From Capronia americana (taxonomy: Eukaryota > Ascomycota > Eurotiomycetes > Chaetothyriales > Herpotrichiellaceae): a DNA stretch of 64,000 nt. Where the stretch lies: positions 310,001 to 374,000 of the forward strand of contig JADWQD010000012.1 in the NCBI GenBank assembly GCA_016110215.1. The letters run 5' to 3'. The notes under the pieces are model-generated. The model saw only the letters and a list, made by a program, of their open reading frames with translations, was not told the origin of the DNA and searched no databases. Of this stretch, positions 42,576 through 54,400 are shown piece after piece (position 1 is the stretch's first letter; each line of letters starts with the position of its first letter). The position numbers were made by a program, and so were the translations under genes.

Positions 42576-43984
42576 ATGGCCAAGGTCAGAAAGAAGAAGA
42601 GGACGCATGTCGCCAGCAATGACCTCTCCGGAAAGACGAGTCAAGGCTCCCGGCGGCCAAGGAGCATGGTTATCCGCATGGGCGCAGGCGACGTCGGATC
42701 CAGCGTAACGCAGCTAACAAGAGATTTTCGAGCAATGATGGAGCCAGACACCGCAAGCAGATTAAAGGCAAGCAGGAACACCTTGTCCCCCGTATAAAAC
42801 ACAACGCTGATTCTCCGTGGTGGGTGTAGGAACGCCGCGCGAACAAGCTAAAAGACTACATCTCGATGGCCGGGCCCCTAGGTGTCACACACCTGTTTCT
42901 CTTCTCGCGCTCAAATTCTGGCAACGTGCACCTCCGAGTGGCCCTCCATCCGCGGGGTCCAACCCTCACATTCCGCGTCGAGCATTACGCCCTCTGCAAA
43001 GACATTGCCCGCGCACAGAAACACCCTCGCGGCGGTGGCACAGAGTACCTCCATGCGCCGCTCCTAGTGATGAACAATTTCACGTCTGCGGAGGCGGAAA
43101 AAGATCCAATCAAGAAACAGCTGGAATCGCTCACGACAACGGTCTTTCAGTCCATGTTCCCGCCCATTTCGCCGCAGAGCACGCCCCTCAGTTCCATCCG
43201 GAGGATATTACTGTTGAATAGGGAGACGCAAGCTGACGGGACGTACGTGATGTCCCTGCGACACTACGCAATCACAACACGCCGCACAGGCGTCTCCAAG
43301 CGGGTCCGCCGATTTGATGCTCGCGAACAGCGACTGCGGGAGAAAAAGTCGGGCGCCGCGTTGCCGAATCTGGGCAAACTAGAGGATGTGGCTGAGTATT
43401 TGCTTGATCCGGCGGCCGGGGGCTACACGTCGGCCAGCGAGACAGAGTTAGATACAGATGCCGAGGTGGAAGTATTGGAGACGACGACGCAGAGGGTATT
43501 GAACCGCAAGGAACTGCAAAGACAGCAAGAGGCCCGAAAACAGAACGGAGAGAAAGAGATACCTGACTCGAGTACGCGAACGGCTTCGAATGTGGAGAAA
43601 CGGGCGGTGAAGCTCGTTGAACTGGGGCCCCGCATGCGCCTTCGGATGGTGAAAGTTGAGGAGGGGATCTGTGAGGGACGCGTCATGTGGAATGAATTCG
43701 TAACGAAATCCAAGGAGGAGGAAAAGGAACTTGAGGAGAAATGGACGAAGAAGCGGAAAGAAAAGGAGGCAAGGAAGAAGGAACAGCGTGAGAACGTTGA
43801 ACGGAAGAGGTTGGCGAAGAAGAATGCCAAGTTGAATAGTGGCAAGGATGGAGATGGGGAGGAGGGCCAGAGCGAGGAAGAGCAATGGGACACCGATGAG
43901 TTAGACAATTGGGACGAGGATGATGAGATGACTGATGAAGGTGGTGAGGAAGATGGGGAGGACGGGGATGAAATGGAGGAGTAA
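42576..43984 (+). CDS. SSF1: Brix-domain ribosome biogenesis protein Ssf1/Ppan, 448 aa
   Basis: The model is join(42576..42767, 42830..43984). Ssf1 is a nucleolar factor of 27S pre-rRNA processing and 60S subunit assembly. The Brix domain spans about residues 29-260: RSMVIRMG, then LKERRANKLKDYISMAGPLGVTHLFLFS, TLTFRVEHYAL, FPPISPQSTPLSSIRRILLLNRE and RHYAITTRRTGVSKRVRRF. The tail has GPRMRLRMVKVEEGICEGRVMWNEFV, then a long Lys/Glu coiled coil and an acidic C-terminus. The single 62-nt intron has a GC donor (AAG|GCAAGC) and a GTGTAG acceptor. Without removing it the frame ends early, and with it the family motif LKxRRxNKLKDY is exact. The gene is convergent with the E2 gene, 295 nt away. Confidence 0.95.
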
Positions 43985-44279
43985 TTCCTGTTTTTCGATT
44001 GATGCATCTTGGGAGGCACTGCCTTCTGCATCATCATTTCATGGCTCATCTGGTTTGAGCGTCTCATGACCTCTCATGCCATCATGATTATCGATGCTCA
44101 TGTCGTATGCTCGTTAAGCTGTCCTGGTGGAAAACCGCTGCCATGCTCTCGGTGCCATAATTTGCGCTCCCAGACGCCCTTTTTTGCTGCTGGTGAAACG
44201 ATAGCCAAGCGCAGCACAGCACAGCATGGCATAGCATAGCGCTGTCCTGATCTGACATCCAAGACGGGATACGTGCCGC

Positions 44280-45119
44280 TCACTTCGCTTGTGTGGCATA
44301 GCGCTTGCACCAATCCCTCGCCTCCTTCTCGAACCCGGCTTTGTCAGTGCGGTACTGGTCGGCAATCTTGGCTTCCACGGCGTCGTCAGGGTTCGGCTCT
44401 GCACGCAATGGCACCACATCATTAGCAACTGTAACTCTACCTTGCAAGCCCCCGGTCATCTATCTATCTACGCGGACCGCCAAGCTGCAGAGGGGGTGGC
44501 TGGCTGGCAACGTACCTTTCAACAGCTGTCGCGCAAACTCCAGCACGGCGAAGATCTTGGTGCTTGGTTTCCACTCCGTCTCGCGCAGCATGCCCAGACA
44601 CATGATCCCGCTGTTGGGAGGCGAGTCGTTGGAGATGTTGGGGTGGTAGACCTTGGTCGCGAAGGTGACGGTGGGCGGCTTGAAGGGGTAGTTTGGTGGG
44701 AGGGTGATGTTCAGAGCGAAGAGGTAGCCCTGGTGCGTGTGTGAGAAAGAGCTGTTGAAAGGCCAAAAAGTCGTGGAAATGGACAGAGGGGGCAACAAGT
44801 TGAGACTCAGATTCCCAACAGAACCGACCAGCAAAGCGTCTGGCGGTTTTAAGTGCCCCTGCCAGGAGAAGAAGACGGTTCTCAAGTTGAGGTTTGGTTG
44901 GAAGGGGGAACACATACTGCATATGGCGATCCAGCTGGGCCTTCGATGGTGACTTTCCACTCAAAGATGTTTGACTCGTCGGCGAGACCGACCGTCATGC
45001 CAGCTGGTGGGGACTTGGTAAGATCACCAAGTTCCTGTTGCGAGATCGGTCAGTCTTGGACTTTGTGGAATTTTGTGCGTCTGGACTCTTGCCTTTGCGA
45101 TACGCTTCTGGGCGGCCAT
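44280..45119 (-). CDS. Ubiquitin-conjugating enzyme E2, 158 aa
   Basis: The model is complement(join(44280..44398, 44516..44729, 44918..45034, 45093..45119)). The UBC fold is complete: KRIAKELGDLTKSPPAGM, the WKVTIEGPAGSPYA strand region, LPPNYPFKPPTVTFATKVYHPN with the HPN motif at 77-79, active-site Cys92 in SGIMCLGML, and the C-terminal helices through EPNPDDAVEAKIADQYR. The MCLG rather than ICLD context and DEWKPS-like EWKPSTKI place it among the fungal 16-kDa E2s outside the Ubc4/5 group; the exact ortholog is not certain. The first intron has a GC donor (AAG|GCAAGA). The second intron is long (188 nt). A perfect 11-bp inverted repeat lies about 200 nt upstream. Confidence 0.93.
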
Positions 45120-45703
45120 TGTTGCAAAGTCTCGTGGTGACTAGTGAGGGATGAGGATGAATCGTGTCTCGACAGCCTTCTCTCACTGCCTAGCCCTGCC
45201 TTTCCGCCTTGCGGGCCGGGAGAACGAATTGGGCGGAGGCCAGGCAATGGAGTAGTTCTAGGAGGAGAGGATTGGTGGCTCTGGGGAGTGTTGGACACGG
45301 ACCGTTCAAGAAAATTGATTTCACAGGAAGAAGCTGTGAAATCAGTTTATGTTTGAGAGACGATTGTGGAAAGAAACAGTTAATGGTTTGTTATGGATAT
45401 CGTTGTCTCTACATCAAGGGAGCCATCTGATCGGCCGTAGTAAGAACCAGCAATGGTTCGGTGGCGCAATTATCACGAGCGGCAATGAAGGGCAGTCCAG
45501 GTCGCGTGACCCAAGTTGATATCAATTTCCCTTGCGACGAGGGTCGGATTGTACCTGTGCCTTTGTCTAACCTGATATCATCTCAATTGGCGAGATGCCG
45601 CTATCTTAAAGCCGCTCAGCAACAACGAAGTCCAGAATTGTGAACCACCCTCATGTACAAAGGCCACCTTGGGTATCCGGCATCACCAATCATGAAATGT
45701 CCA
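45120..45703. promoter_or_regulatory. E2 promoter region / BUD7 3' region
   Basis: 584 nt between two minus-strand genes. Apart from the inverted repeat at 45316-45344, no gene or RNA is seen. Confidence 0.45.
45316..45344. promoter_or_regulatory. Perfect 11-bp inverted repeat upstream of the E2 gene
   Basis: The arms TGATTTCACAG and CTGTGAAATCA are separated by 7 nt (GAAGAAG). Position is about -197 to -225 relative to the E2 start codon. It could be a dimeric-factor binding site or an RNA hairpin in the leader or in BUD7 read-through RNA. Confidence 0.6.
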
Positions 45704-47940
45704 TCAACCGTCTGTCCCGCTGCTCCTAAAAGTGACACACAGCCGGCAGTATTCATGGGTTAAATCCAGGACGTGCTGTGGTAGGTTTGTGCTTTGCACA
45801 ATCGATCGTATCTTCACGGCGCCCTCTTCTTCGATGAGTTTGCGTATTGAGTAGAAGAGCTCAGGGGAGAACTAGACTATGGTTAGTAGAATACTTGAGT
45901 ATGTGCAACTGTAGCTTACCTCGGAGTACCATCGGTACTGCCATGTGATCAGACGGATCAAGCATGCCAGGATATTTCTGGTATCACCCTTCTTCTCATA
46001 CATCTTCAAAAGTCCCTTCATCGCCTTTGGTGAGAATCGAATGTTTAGACATTGTTGATAGGCTTCCAATGCCTCGTTCTTGTGGTGTAGTCGTTCCGCA
46101 AGGTCGCCGAGAATCTCCCACTCGGCAGCCGACTTCTTGTACTGCATTTGCTGTTGTCGGTATTGTCCCATTTCTGTTCGCCAGATAGTGTAGATCCGCA
46201 GGTCCTCATAGAGAACCATGAAGAGGTTGTCCAGCCATCGCTCACAGAGACGCTTGTTCTGGAACTGTGGATATTGTGCATGATGGGCATCTGGCTCATC
46301 GCTTCCTGACTTGACTTCTTCAGCTGCGATAGTCGGTACAGGCTTCTCCATTGACCGATCAGCCTTCAGTTCAGCGTTCTCATTTGCACTTAAGCCACCA
46401 TTTAGAGTAGGTGCGGTAGAGGAAGCTCCATCAAGATCTTCTTCATCGTGTTTTTTAGGCTCTTCCACGCCGGAGCCGCTGTCCGACTCATTGTCCTCAT
46501 CTGCACCATTTCCATTTGCTTTGGAATCCCCATTCGGAGTGCCGGATAAGGCAATTGTGCTGGCGTTTTTGCTAGCTGGCATTTTAGGCGTAACGGAGTG
46601 TTGCCTTTCAGAGCGATATTCCTCTTCCATGACGAACACTTGACTTCGGGTCTTCAATAGTGTGTCCCACCCAATGGCGGCAGCAATCCGTGTAAGCAAG
46701 CTGTATGCTTTCAAGAAGGTACCTTGATATGTGGCAGCCTGCAGTTTCCGTAACGAAACATGTACTTGATCGTACGGCTCTCCTTGTCGAGGCTGTCCTT
46801 CATCGATTTCATCCAGGGCGCTTTCCGGCAGGATTGGCAGAAGCACGCGACTCGGCTCCGGCATCCTCGGCGAATCCTTGTCTTGGTACGAGAACATGGG
46901 ACAGGAGTTCAGAGTCAGCAGCGCGAGATCCCACTGCTCCAGGTCGACATACACTTCCGCCAGCCGGGCCCAAGTACTGAACTCACTAGGTGCAGCTGTG
47001 ACTCCCTGTTTGGCCAACTCCAAAGCCATTTCACCTTCTCCTTTGCTCTCACAGAAAGAGGCCTGGCAATCCAGAAGAGCATAGTCCATTGGCACATCCT
47101 GCAACGAGTCATGCAGCAGCCGGACGGCCTGAATCTCCTCGTCACCGTCTATGAGGACTCGAGCAAGTAACGAGGATATCTCGACGTCCTTTGTGCGCAG
47201 TTTTTCGAACAAGTTGATGCCGGAAGTGTATCGTCCGGTGGTTCGTATGTATTTCAGCAGCCCCGCTGTGAGATGATTTGATACGACGTTGGGGATTTGG
47301 ATTTCTGGATCGGAGCCGAGCTGCCGGCCGCTGAAGAACAACCTTTCGGCAGCCTCGAAGAACCTGTGCTCCAGCTCAGTGTTAATGATTGGATTGAATC
47401 TCCTGACACCAATGATCTTCTTTATCGTGTCACCACTCCCGTTGTCTGAGTATGAATATGCACGTAGGACCGCACAGAGGAACGTTTCCAGCCATAGACT
47501 GTCTGTTGCAACTCTTCTGTCTCCTCTTTCATCGACGCAGTAGCTTTCGACACTGCCAGGTATTTTGACCTCGACCCGCATGTCCAGGTGCGAAAAGGCA
47601 TTGTAGCAACAATATAGCCCCGAGACCACCTTGTGCGTCTTGTCGGCAGGGTTGAACGTCAAGGTGTTTACATATGCGGCCAAGCTTGCGGAGGACGAGG
47701 CATCGACGCCTGTAACATGGTGATACACACCCGTTTGCTTTGCGCCGGCTTTGGTACTCTGCTTGACGAGGTGGACGAGGTCAGGAGGTCCTAGTTCACG
47801 CAGTCCCGGTAAGGACTCTGTCCGGGCGTCTACCGCGAGGCCGATATCATCATCCTCAATAATCCTGCGAGAAGATAGTCAGACACGCCATAGCAAGACT
47901 CAAGGGAGAGGACTGACTCAGGCACCGCCGGCGTGACCAT
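45704..47940 (-). CDS. BUD7: ChAPs-family protein (Bud7/Bch1/Chs6-like), exomer component, 711 aa
   Basis: The model is complement(join(45704..45871, 45920..47864, 47918..47940)). ChAPs proteins bind Chs5 and Arf1 to form exomer, which sorts chitin synthase and other cargo from the trans-Golgi to the cell surface. The 23-nt first exon gives MVTPAVPE, joined to IIEDDDIGLAVDARTESLPGLRELGPPDLVHLVKQSTKAGAK, the conserved head. Further matches are ASLAAYVNTLTFN, SGLYCCYNAFSHLDMRVEVKIPGS, TPR-like helices, ERWLDNLFMVLYEDLRIYTIWR and the C-terminal YSEFSPELFYSIRKLIEEEG, reached only through a 48-nt last intron. A Ser/Glu-rich insert of about 110 residues (roughly 430-530) is low complexity. The start is 527 nt from the divergent HIR3 gene. 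Confidence 0.93.
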
Positions 47941-48466
47941 GGCCGCGTCCCCTCAATTGGTGGACTCGAGGGCTAGTTCCGGACAGGCTGGTGTTTGGGA
48001 ATGTGCTCAACGCGACAAATGGTGACCACTTTATGCCGTAGTTTCCGCAGACGAGGCCGACGGTGACATGCACAGCGCGCTTGTTTCTTGTGGTTCAGGA
48101 GCCCTCCACAGTCAATGGTAGCGAAAATGGGTGCTACCGTGTCGAGTAGATTGGACAAGCGTCGCTCGAGGATTTTGCGTCCCCGGTCGTTGAGTGCTCC
48201 ACCGTAAGGCCGGCAATATTGCCTGTTCAGGAATTTGTGAGACGCGCAAGGCGCGCTTCTGCGACCATCACCTCCGCTTCACCTGTGTCTTATATGCTTG
48301 TGTTATGAATCGTTATCACAAAACTAAAAGGAACGAAGATACGAATAATTACCGTTCGCTGTGTTGGATGAGCCGGTGCGACCAGAGATTATGATGATCA
48401 TCCGTCACGGAATGAGTTGTCACAGATTGATTCTCGCCGCGAAAGACAACCGCTGAGGCGACCACC
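47941..48466. promoter_or_regulatory. Divergent promoter region (BUD7 / HIR3)
   Basis: 526 nt between the two start codons; no other gene is seen. Confidence 0.5.
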
Positions 48467-51400
48467 ATGTCCGGGTTCACGGCTCTGAATGTCGAGCCCG
48501 AAGACAAGTTGGAGGAGGAAATCGACGACACCCGGGAAATTCAACTCGAAGAAGCCTTCAAACTCTATCAGAATGCTCTCAGACTCCATTCTCAAGGCCC
48601 CCAGTACTTTCAGGAGGCCCAAGAGGCGTATGACGAATTACTCAGGTCCGAAGTTTTCAAATACCCAGAGGTCGTTTCAGAGTTTGCCCATGATGAGCTA
48701 CACGATGAGGGTGCGGTAGTACCTGCTCAGACCGATAATGCCGTCCTGCCTCTACTGCCCAGCAGTGCCGCCGAATCATCCGCCAGCTCGGTTCCCCAAC
48801 TCATCTATCTCGCTTTCAAGAACAGAGGCCAATTCATCCTCGATGTCGCTCGCCATAAGATGTCAAATCAACCAGCTTCTCGCGCCGACCTTTCCCTGTC
48901 CTACGCTGAACCCGCGAAAGAGAGCCTGGCTCAATTCGCACAAGCTCTCGAACGCGACGACACCGACCTTGACCTATGGAAGAAATCCGCCCGGGTCGCC
49001 GATGTCTTATCATCTCAGAGAATAGCCCGTTTCTGCTTGGAGAGTGTGCTGGCCGGCGAGGATGAGGATGGCCAACAGACTGTCGACATTTCTGGTCTCG
49101 ACGAAGCCTATGCCGCTGGCGAACTCAATGAGGTGATTGACCTCGTCCAAGATGACCTCAGTCGTCTCCAAAGCTCCAATGTCCAACCCAAAGATAAGCT
49201 GTTGGCAGCGCTAAGGGAGTCCAATGACCCCTACCCGAACCTCCCAAAGCGAGCAAAAAACCTTGAATATCTTGACGACAAATACCGACCTTTGACCTTC
49301 GCAGTCCCTCACGAAGACCTAAAGCCAACCTCACCAGACTTGTTCGCGCTTGGAGCGAAAATTGCTGAGACTGTCGAGAAAATTCATAGAGGCCAAGGCT
49401 CTCTCAGTTGCGCTACCACTGTCAAAGTGGTCCTGCCCGACTCAGACTCGATGACCCACGATGTTGAGATGATTTTCACAACAGAAGAGGCGGAGCCCGA
49501 AGTCCTCCACGACGAGACCGGCCGGAACGGAGTGCTCCAAGATCGTCCCTCGACCCCTACGAAGAATGGTATGCAAGGCGAATCCTCGACCGTGCCGGGC
49601 AACCTTCGTCACGAGGGTGCGCTGGCATTCGACCCCCCAAGACAACAAGGCGGTGACGCAGTGGGCTTGGTTGTCGAGGGAGATACGACTGAGCTGCAAA
49701 GTGCTGCGACACCGCAGGCCGATTGCGCGGCTCTCCCATCACGAAAACGTTCCTCGACTGCCGCTGGGTGGACCGAAGAGCCTGAAGGCCGGACCAAAAG
49801 CAAACGACTGCGAGCGAGAGAATCAATGGCTGATCTCGCGGCACAAGAAGAAGAAACGGGTCATGAGCAGCCGCAGTTCTTTCTTGAACAACTGGGAATC
49901 TACGAGCAGACCGACCAGGCTTGGTTTGATGTGGTCAACACTCTTCTTGCGAGGTTTGATCTGCAAATGTACCCATCCGTGGAACAAGCCAAGCAGTTGT
50001 TTTGGGGGGAAACGGACGATAATGAAACGGGACAAGACTCCAATGCTTCCCAGAAGGATCTGCGCCTCCTCACGGACCTACGGCATGCTCTCACAAACTG
50101 GACGGACGAGAAGGGCCAAGCAATTGTCCATGGCCATAGCAGCCAAGATTTCCCGGAGAAGGCGACCGGCGTTTCACAATTCCTACAACGTTCTAAGCTT
50201 GCCACGCCTAAGAAGAATAAGCCATCTGAGGAGGCTGGTACAGTTGCATGGAGTGCACTGGTATCTCTCATCAATGCGGAACCCACAAATATCTACGACG
50301 CGGCCATCTGGTGGCTCTCCTCAGTTTTCACAAGTTGCCGGGTGAAAGGCCGCCTACATCCGTCTCCTTACTTGCTCACGACATGGTCTACAGAGATGAA
50401 GTACACGGCAGCGAAATTGGCCAGCGAAATTGAAGACTATCTGTGGCAGTCCATGCAACAGCGGCACCAGCGCCTTTCGGCCCTGGGCGAAGCGACTCGT
50501 GACCAGCAAAGTGGTAGTTTCCAGCAGGTGCGTTCTGCCTTCGAGCTGGTAGAAGGCCTCTTTGAGTTATTTCTCGACGTGGCTGCGACAGTCTCAGACC
50601 CGAACGACCCGTTCGACCCTGTCATTCAGAGCGTCAACACTGAGCGCGTGAAGAGATGGGCAAGTCTGGCCAGCGACTTCATGCAGCTCTACCTCAGCTT
50701 TTCGGCTCAGGGACTGAGTGATCCGCTTGTTCTGCGCTTTGTTTGGACATCAGTCACTCACGTCAGATTAGACAAGGACGTCGATAAGGCCCACCTCGTT
50801 CTCCTGCTCGAGGACCTTAAAGGCTTCCTGGAGAAGAGCGAAACGGAGCCTATTTACCTCCCTAACAACACCGCAATGCCTGAGATATCTCTCCCAGCGA
50901 TCGAACATCAACTATCGGTGCTCAGCACAAGCGACTTCTTTGCCAGAGTCTTCAATGATGACAACAGCGATCCAGTGGCAGTCATTGAAATGCTGGAACC
51001 TATGCTGGATACAATAACACGGACCCAGGCTAGAACCACAACAGACCTAAGCACAACGTTGGTGCGCACAGCACAAGCAGAGGAGTTGGTGAAGTTCCTC
51101 GAGTCTAACAACGCGACTCTGACATTGGCACTTTGGAGACGCCTGCAGAATGCCTACACCTCAATTTCATATCCACCGAAGGTGGTGTCGTGTCTATTTC
51201 GCATCATCGAGACAATCGTCGGCGAGCTGTCCACGCCCCGTCATCTCGACCTGGATGTGGCTAGTCGGCAAATTGAGATGCTCAAATGGCTGCACGATGT
51301 CGACGAGGTGATGATAAAACTGCTCAGTCGAATCCCCGACGAACCTGCTCCCTTCGAATGCGTCGACGATTCTCACCTTTATTCTTCACTAAGTGCCATT

Positions 51401-54400
51401 ACCCTGGTTGTGAGGCTCCTTTACGGGTTTGTGGTGTATGATGACTCAGTCCGGGTCGGCCAGACCGCCGGGCCTCAACTCAAAGGTGCGCTGTCCACGA
51501 AGCAGTATGAGAGGGCCAAGGATCGAATGAGGGAAATGCTTGTCCGGGCTTCCCAACTTCAATACCTTCTGCTGAAGGAAGCGACAGTGCAGAATCCTTC
51601 GTCCTACCCTCGAGCGGCTGATGACTTGGCGGAGTATTTATGTACCGTCCACAATTCTCTCGGCATTCGACAATATTGCAAATATGTCAACAAAGCCTTC
51701 GTCAAATTGGTGAAGAAGGAATTGAGTAGCCTACCGGCTGAGCAAGATTATGCCGCAGAGATGGCACAGGTCTTTTACGATCTTTATCAACTTCGCTTTG
51801 CTAGTGGCATTGGGGATGTTGACCACGGCTGCCCACCTGAAACTCTGGATAGAAAGACAGCTTGGACACTGATACCGACCATAATGAAGTATGCTGAACG
51901 ATTCAATGTGAAGGATCTTTACAAGAGCGAGCTCAAGGGCACAATCGACAAGATGCAGCAAGCTCTCGGAGTTGTTAAAAGCGCCCCGGCACTGCAGCAG
52001 AACAAGTTGCTCATTCGCGATTACCTTAAGGGGGTAATCAAGGCGGCTGACCTGTTCGATTGTACCCGAGGCGTTTTGGCTCTTCCAACGGGGCCGGTGA
52101 AAGCGGACACAGAAGTTGCAGCAAGTACTGGGTGGTATTTCATGCTTGGTCACCTTACTCTGTCAAAATATAAGTCTGTCAAGCGGGTCATTCCGTCGTC
52201 AACTGAAGATCTGGACACCGCGATGGCTCTCTTCCGCCAGGATTTGCACCATGACAGCGAAAAGTGGGAGACTTGGTATCGTTTGGCACAGTGTTATGAG
52301 GCCAAGATCGAAGACGATTTGATTTGGAACTCGGCTAAGCTCAACGACTCCAGAAATGACATCTCGTTGCTGGAACGTCAAGCAATCCACAGCTACATGA
52401 TGGCCACTGCGATTGCTTTTCGTACTGTGGACGACCGGTTGGAGACGGCCGCGAAAATCGAAGATTTGCTCGCAGAGTTTGGCACTCGCCTATACGCCTC
52501 TTCTCGGCCCCCTTTGGATATGGAGGCATTCAAAACCGACAAGCATATGCGTCACCTAAGCAGTACCGCGGATCAGACGATGTCCAAGCAACCCTATCAC
52601 TTGCCAGCACGGCAATTTACGTTGTGGTGCTTCGCAGCTAAGCTCCTCAAGACTAAGCTGACGGATCGCCCCAAGCCGTGGATGTCACATTACACACGAG
52701 CGAAGTGCTTGTGGAAGATCTTTCAGAGTCCAGAGAATCGAGGTCGTGTCTCTGTAGAGCAAGTCGTCGAGGCAGTCGTTGAGGCCATCGAAGCCGTCCC
52801 TAAGAAGGAGAAGACCAACGAGCCGATCCTGGAACCGCATCTTAAACTTGTCTCTATTGTTCACAAGATGCTCAGATACGGCAAGATCAACCACCAGCAA
52901 GCGTATCAATATATGCAGGCTACCCGATATGCCCAAGGAGTGAATCTGTCCCAAGATGAAGATGGTGTTGACTGGGAACGATACATGATTGATATCCTGA
53001 AGAAGCTAAGCCACGCAGACAAGGCTAATTGGCACCACAGAATCACCAACCGTGCGGCCCATGTTTTGTACGACGAGTCGCCGAATTTGGCTGGAGCCCT
53101 TGGAGCCAAGCACGAATTCACCCAGCAGATCTTCACGAAGACCATGACGATGCAGGTTTGGAAGCCAGAATACGAGCGTCCGGGCCGCCATTACGTGTAC
53201 ACCGGACGATACGTGCAGTTCTTCGTTCATGTCCTGGAGCAACTCAGCGATCGTGGAAGCCTGGACGCACTTGTGCGCCGTATCAGGAGAAAGACCACTG
53301 ATTTTCTCGATCATACCAAGATATGGGAAGAGGCCGCGACAACCTACGTGCGTTTACTGAGGCGCCACGGCAAAATCCCTGAAGGACGAGAAAGGGCGCT
53401 TTTTGATGGGATGAACTACGAAGAGTTCAGCAAGAAGTCGGAGGCCATGGAGCAATGGTCACACGATCCTGATACTAGTTCGGTTTACTTGGATGTCATG
53501 CGAGAGGGCGTGGACCTGAAACGCCTCAACAACAGCTTGATGAAGGGCCCTGTGATCGACGATCTGATTGGGGATGCCTATGCATGCCTCTACGAAGAGT
53601 TCGTGAAGCAGCTGCCGCCTGAAGAGCAGCCGAAACCCCAACCGCCTCCACTTCCACAAGGCACGTTTATCAATATGACGACTGATGTGGCTGGTGGCGA
53701 GAGTGAGGAGGCACAGCGAGCGCGTCTCAACGAGATGCTCCGAGTACAGGGCGATCGCGCTGCCGAGGGGCCTTTATCACTCTCAATATCCGCCCCCGTT
53801 GGTCTCGGATTGCAGAACGCTCCGACTCCCCTTGCCGGTGTCGCCGGTCAACCAGCCCCGGAAGTCCACCGCGAGCGAGCCAAGCCTGGACGCACAAAGA
53901 CGGTGACCCGACGTGAAATCCAGCGTAAAGCCGAAGCTGCCATCGTCAAGCCACCACCTATCAAGACACCCATTCTGTCCAAGAGATTTGCGGTGGAGAT
54001 CCCTTCAGGGGCTGACGGCGAGGCAGGATCGTCAGTGGACAAGCGGTTGGCAGACGCCAAGGATATGGATGAAAGCCGAGCAACCTCCAGAAGAGGCAGC
54101 GTTCAAGATAGCGCGGATGGTGACGCAGACGCCGAGGACTCGGGAAGCGAGCTTAGTGAGCTCGAGGATATGGATGATGACAAGAAACAAATGCTCGCCG
54201 AGTTTGAGCATGCGCAAAATGTTGACCAGGAGGGCGAAGACTCCGACGAAGACGGAGAGGATGCTGGCAAAGGCGACGGCTACGGTGGGGGCGACGATGA
54301 AGACGACATGCTACGAGATGCAGAGACTGCAGTTGAAATCCAGGATTCGCAGGAAAATGCTCCCGGAGAACAAGCGGACGAAAGGGAGAGCCCTGATGCG

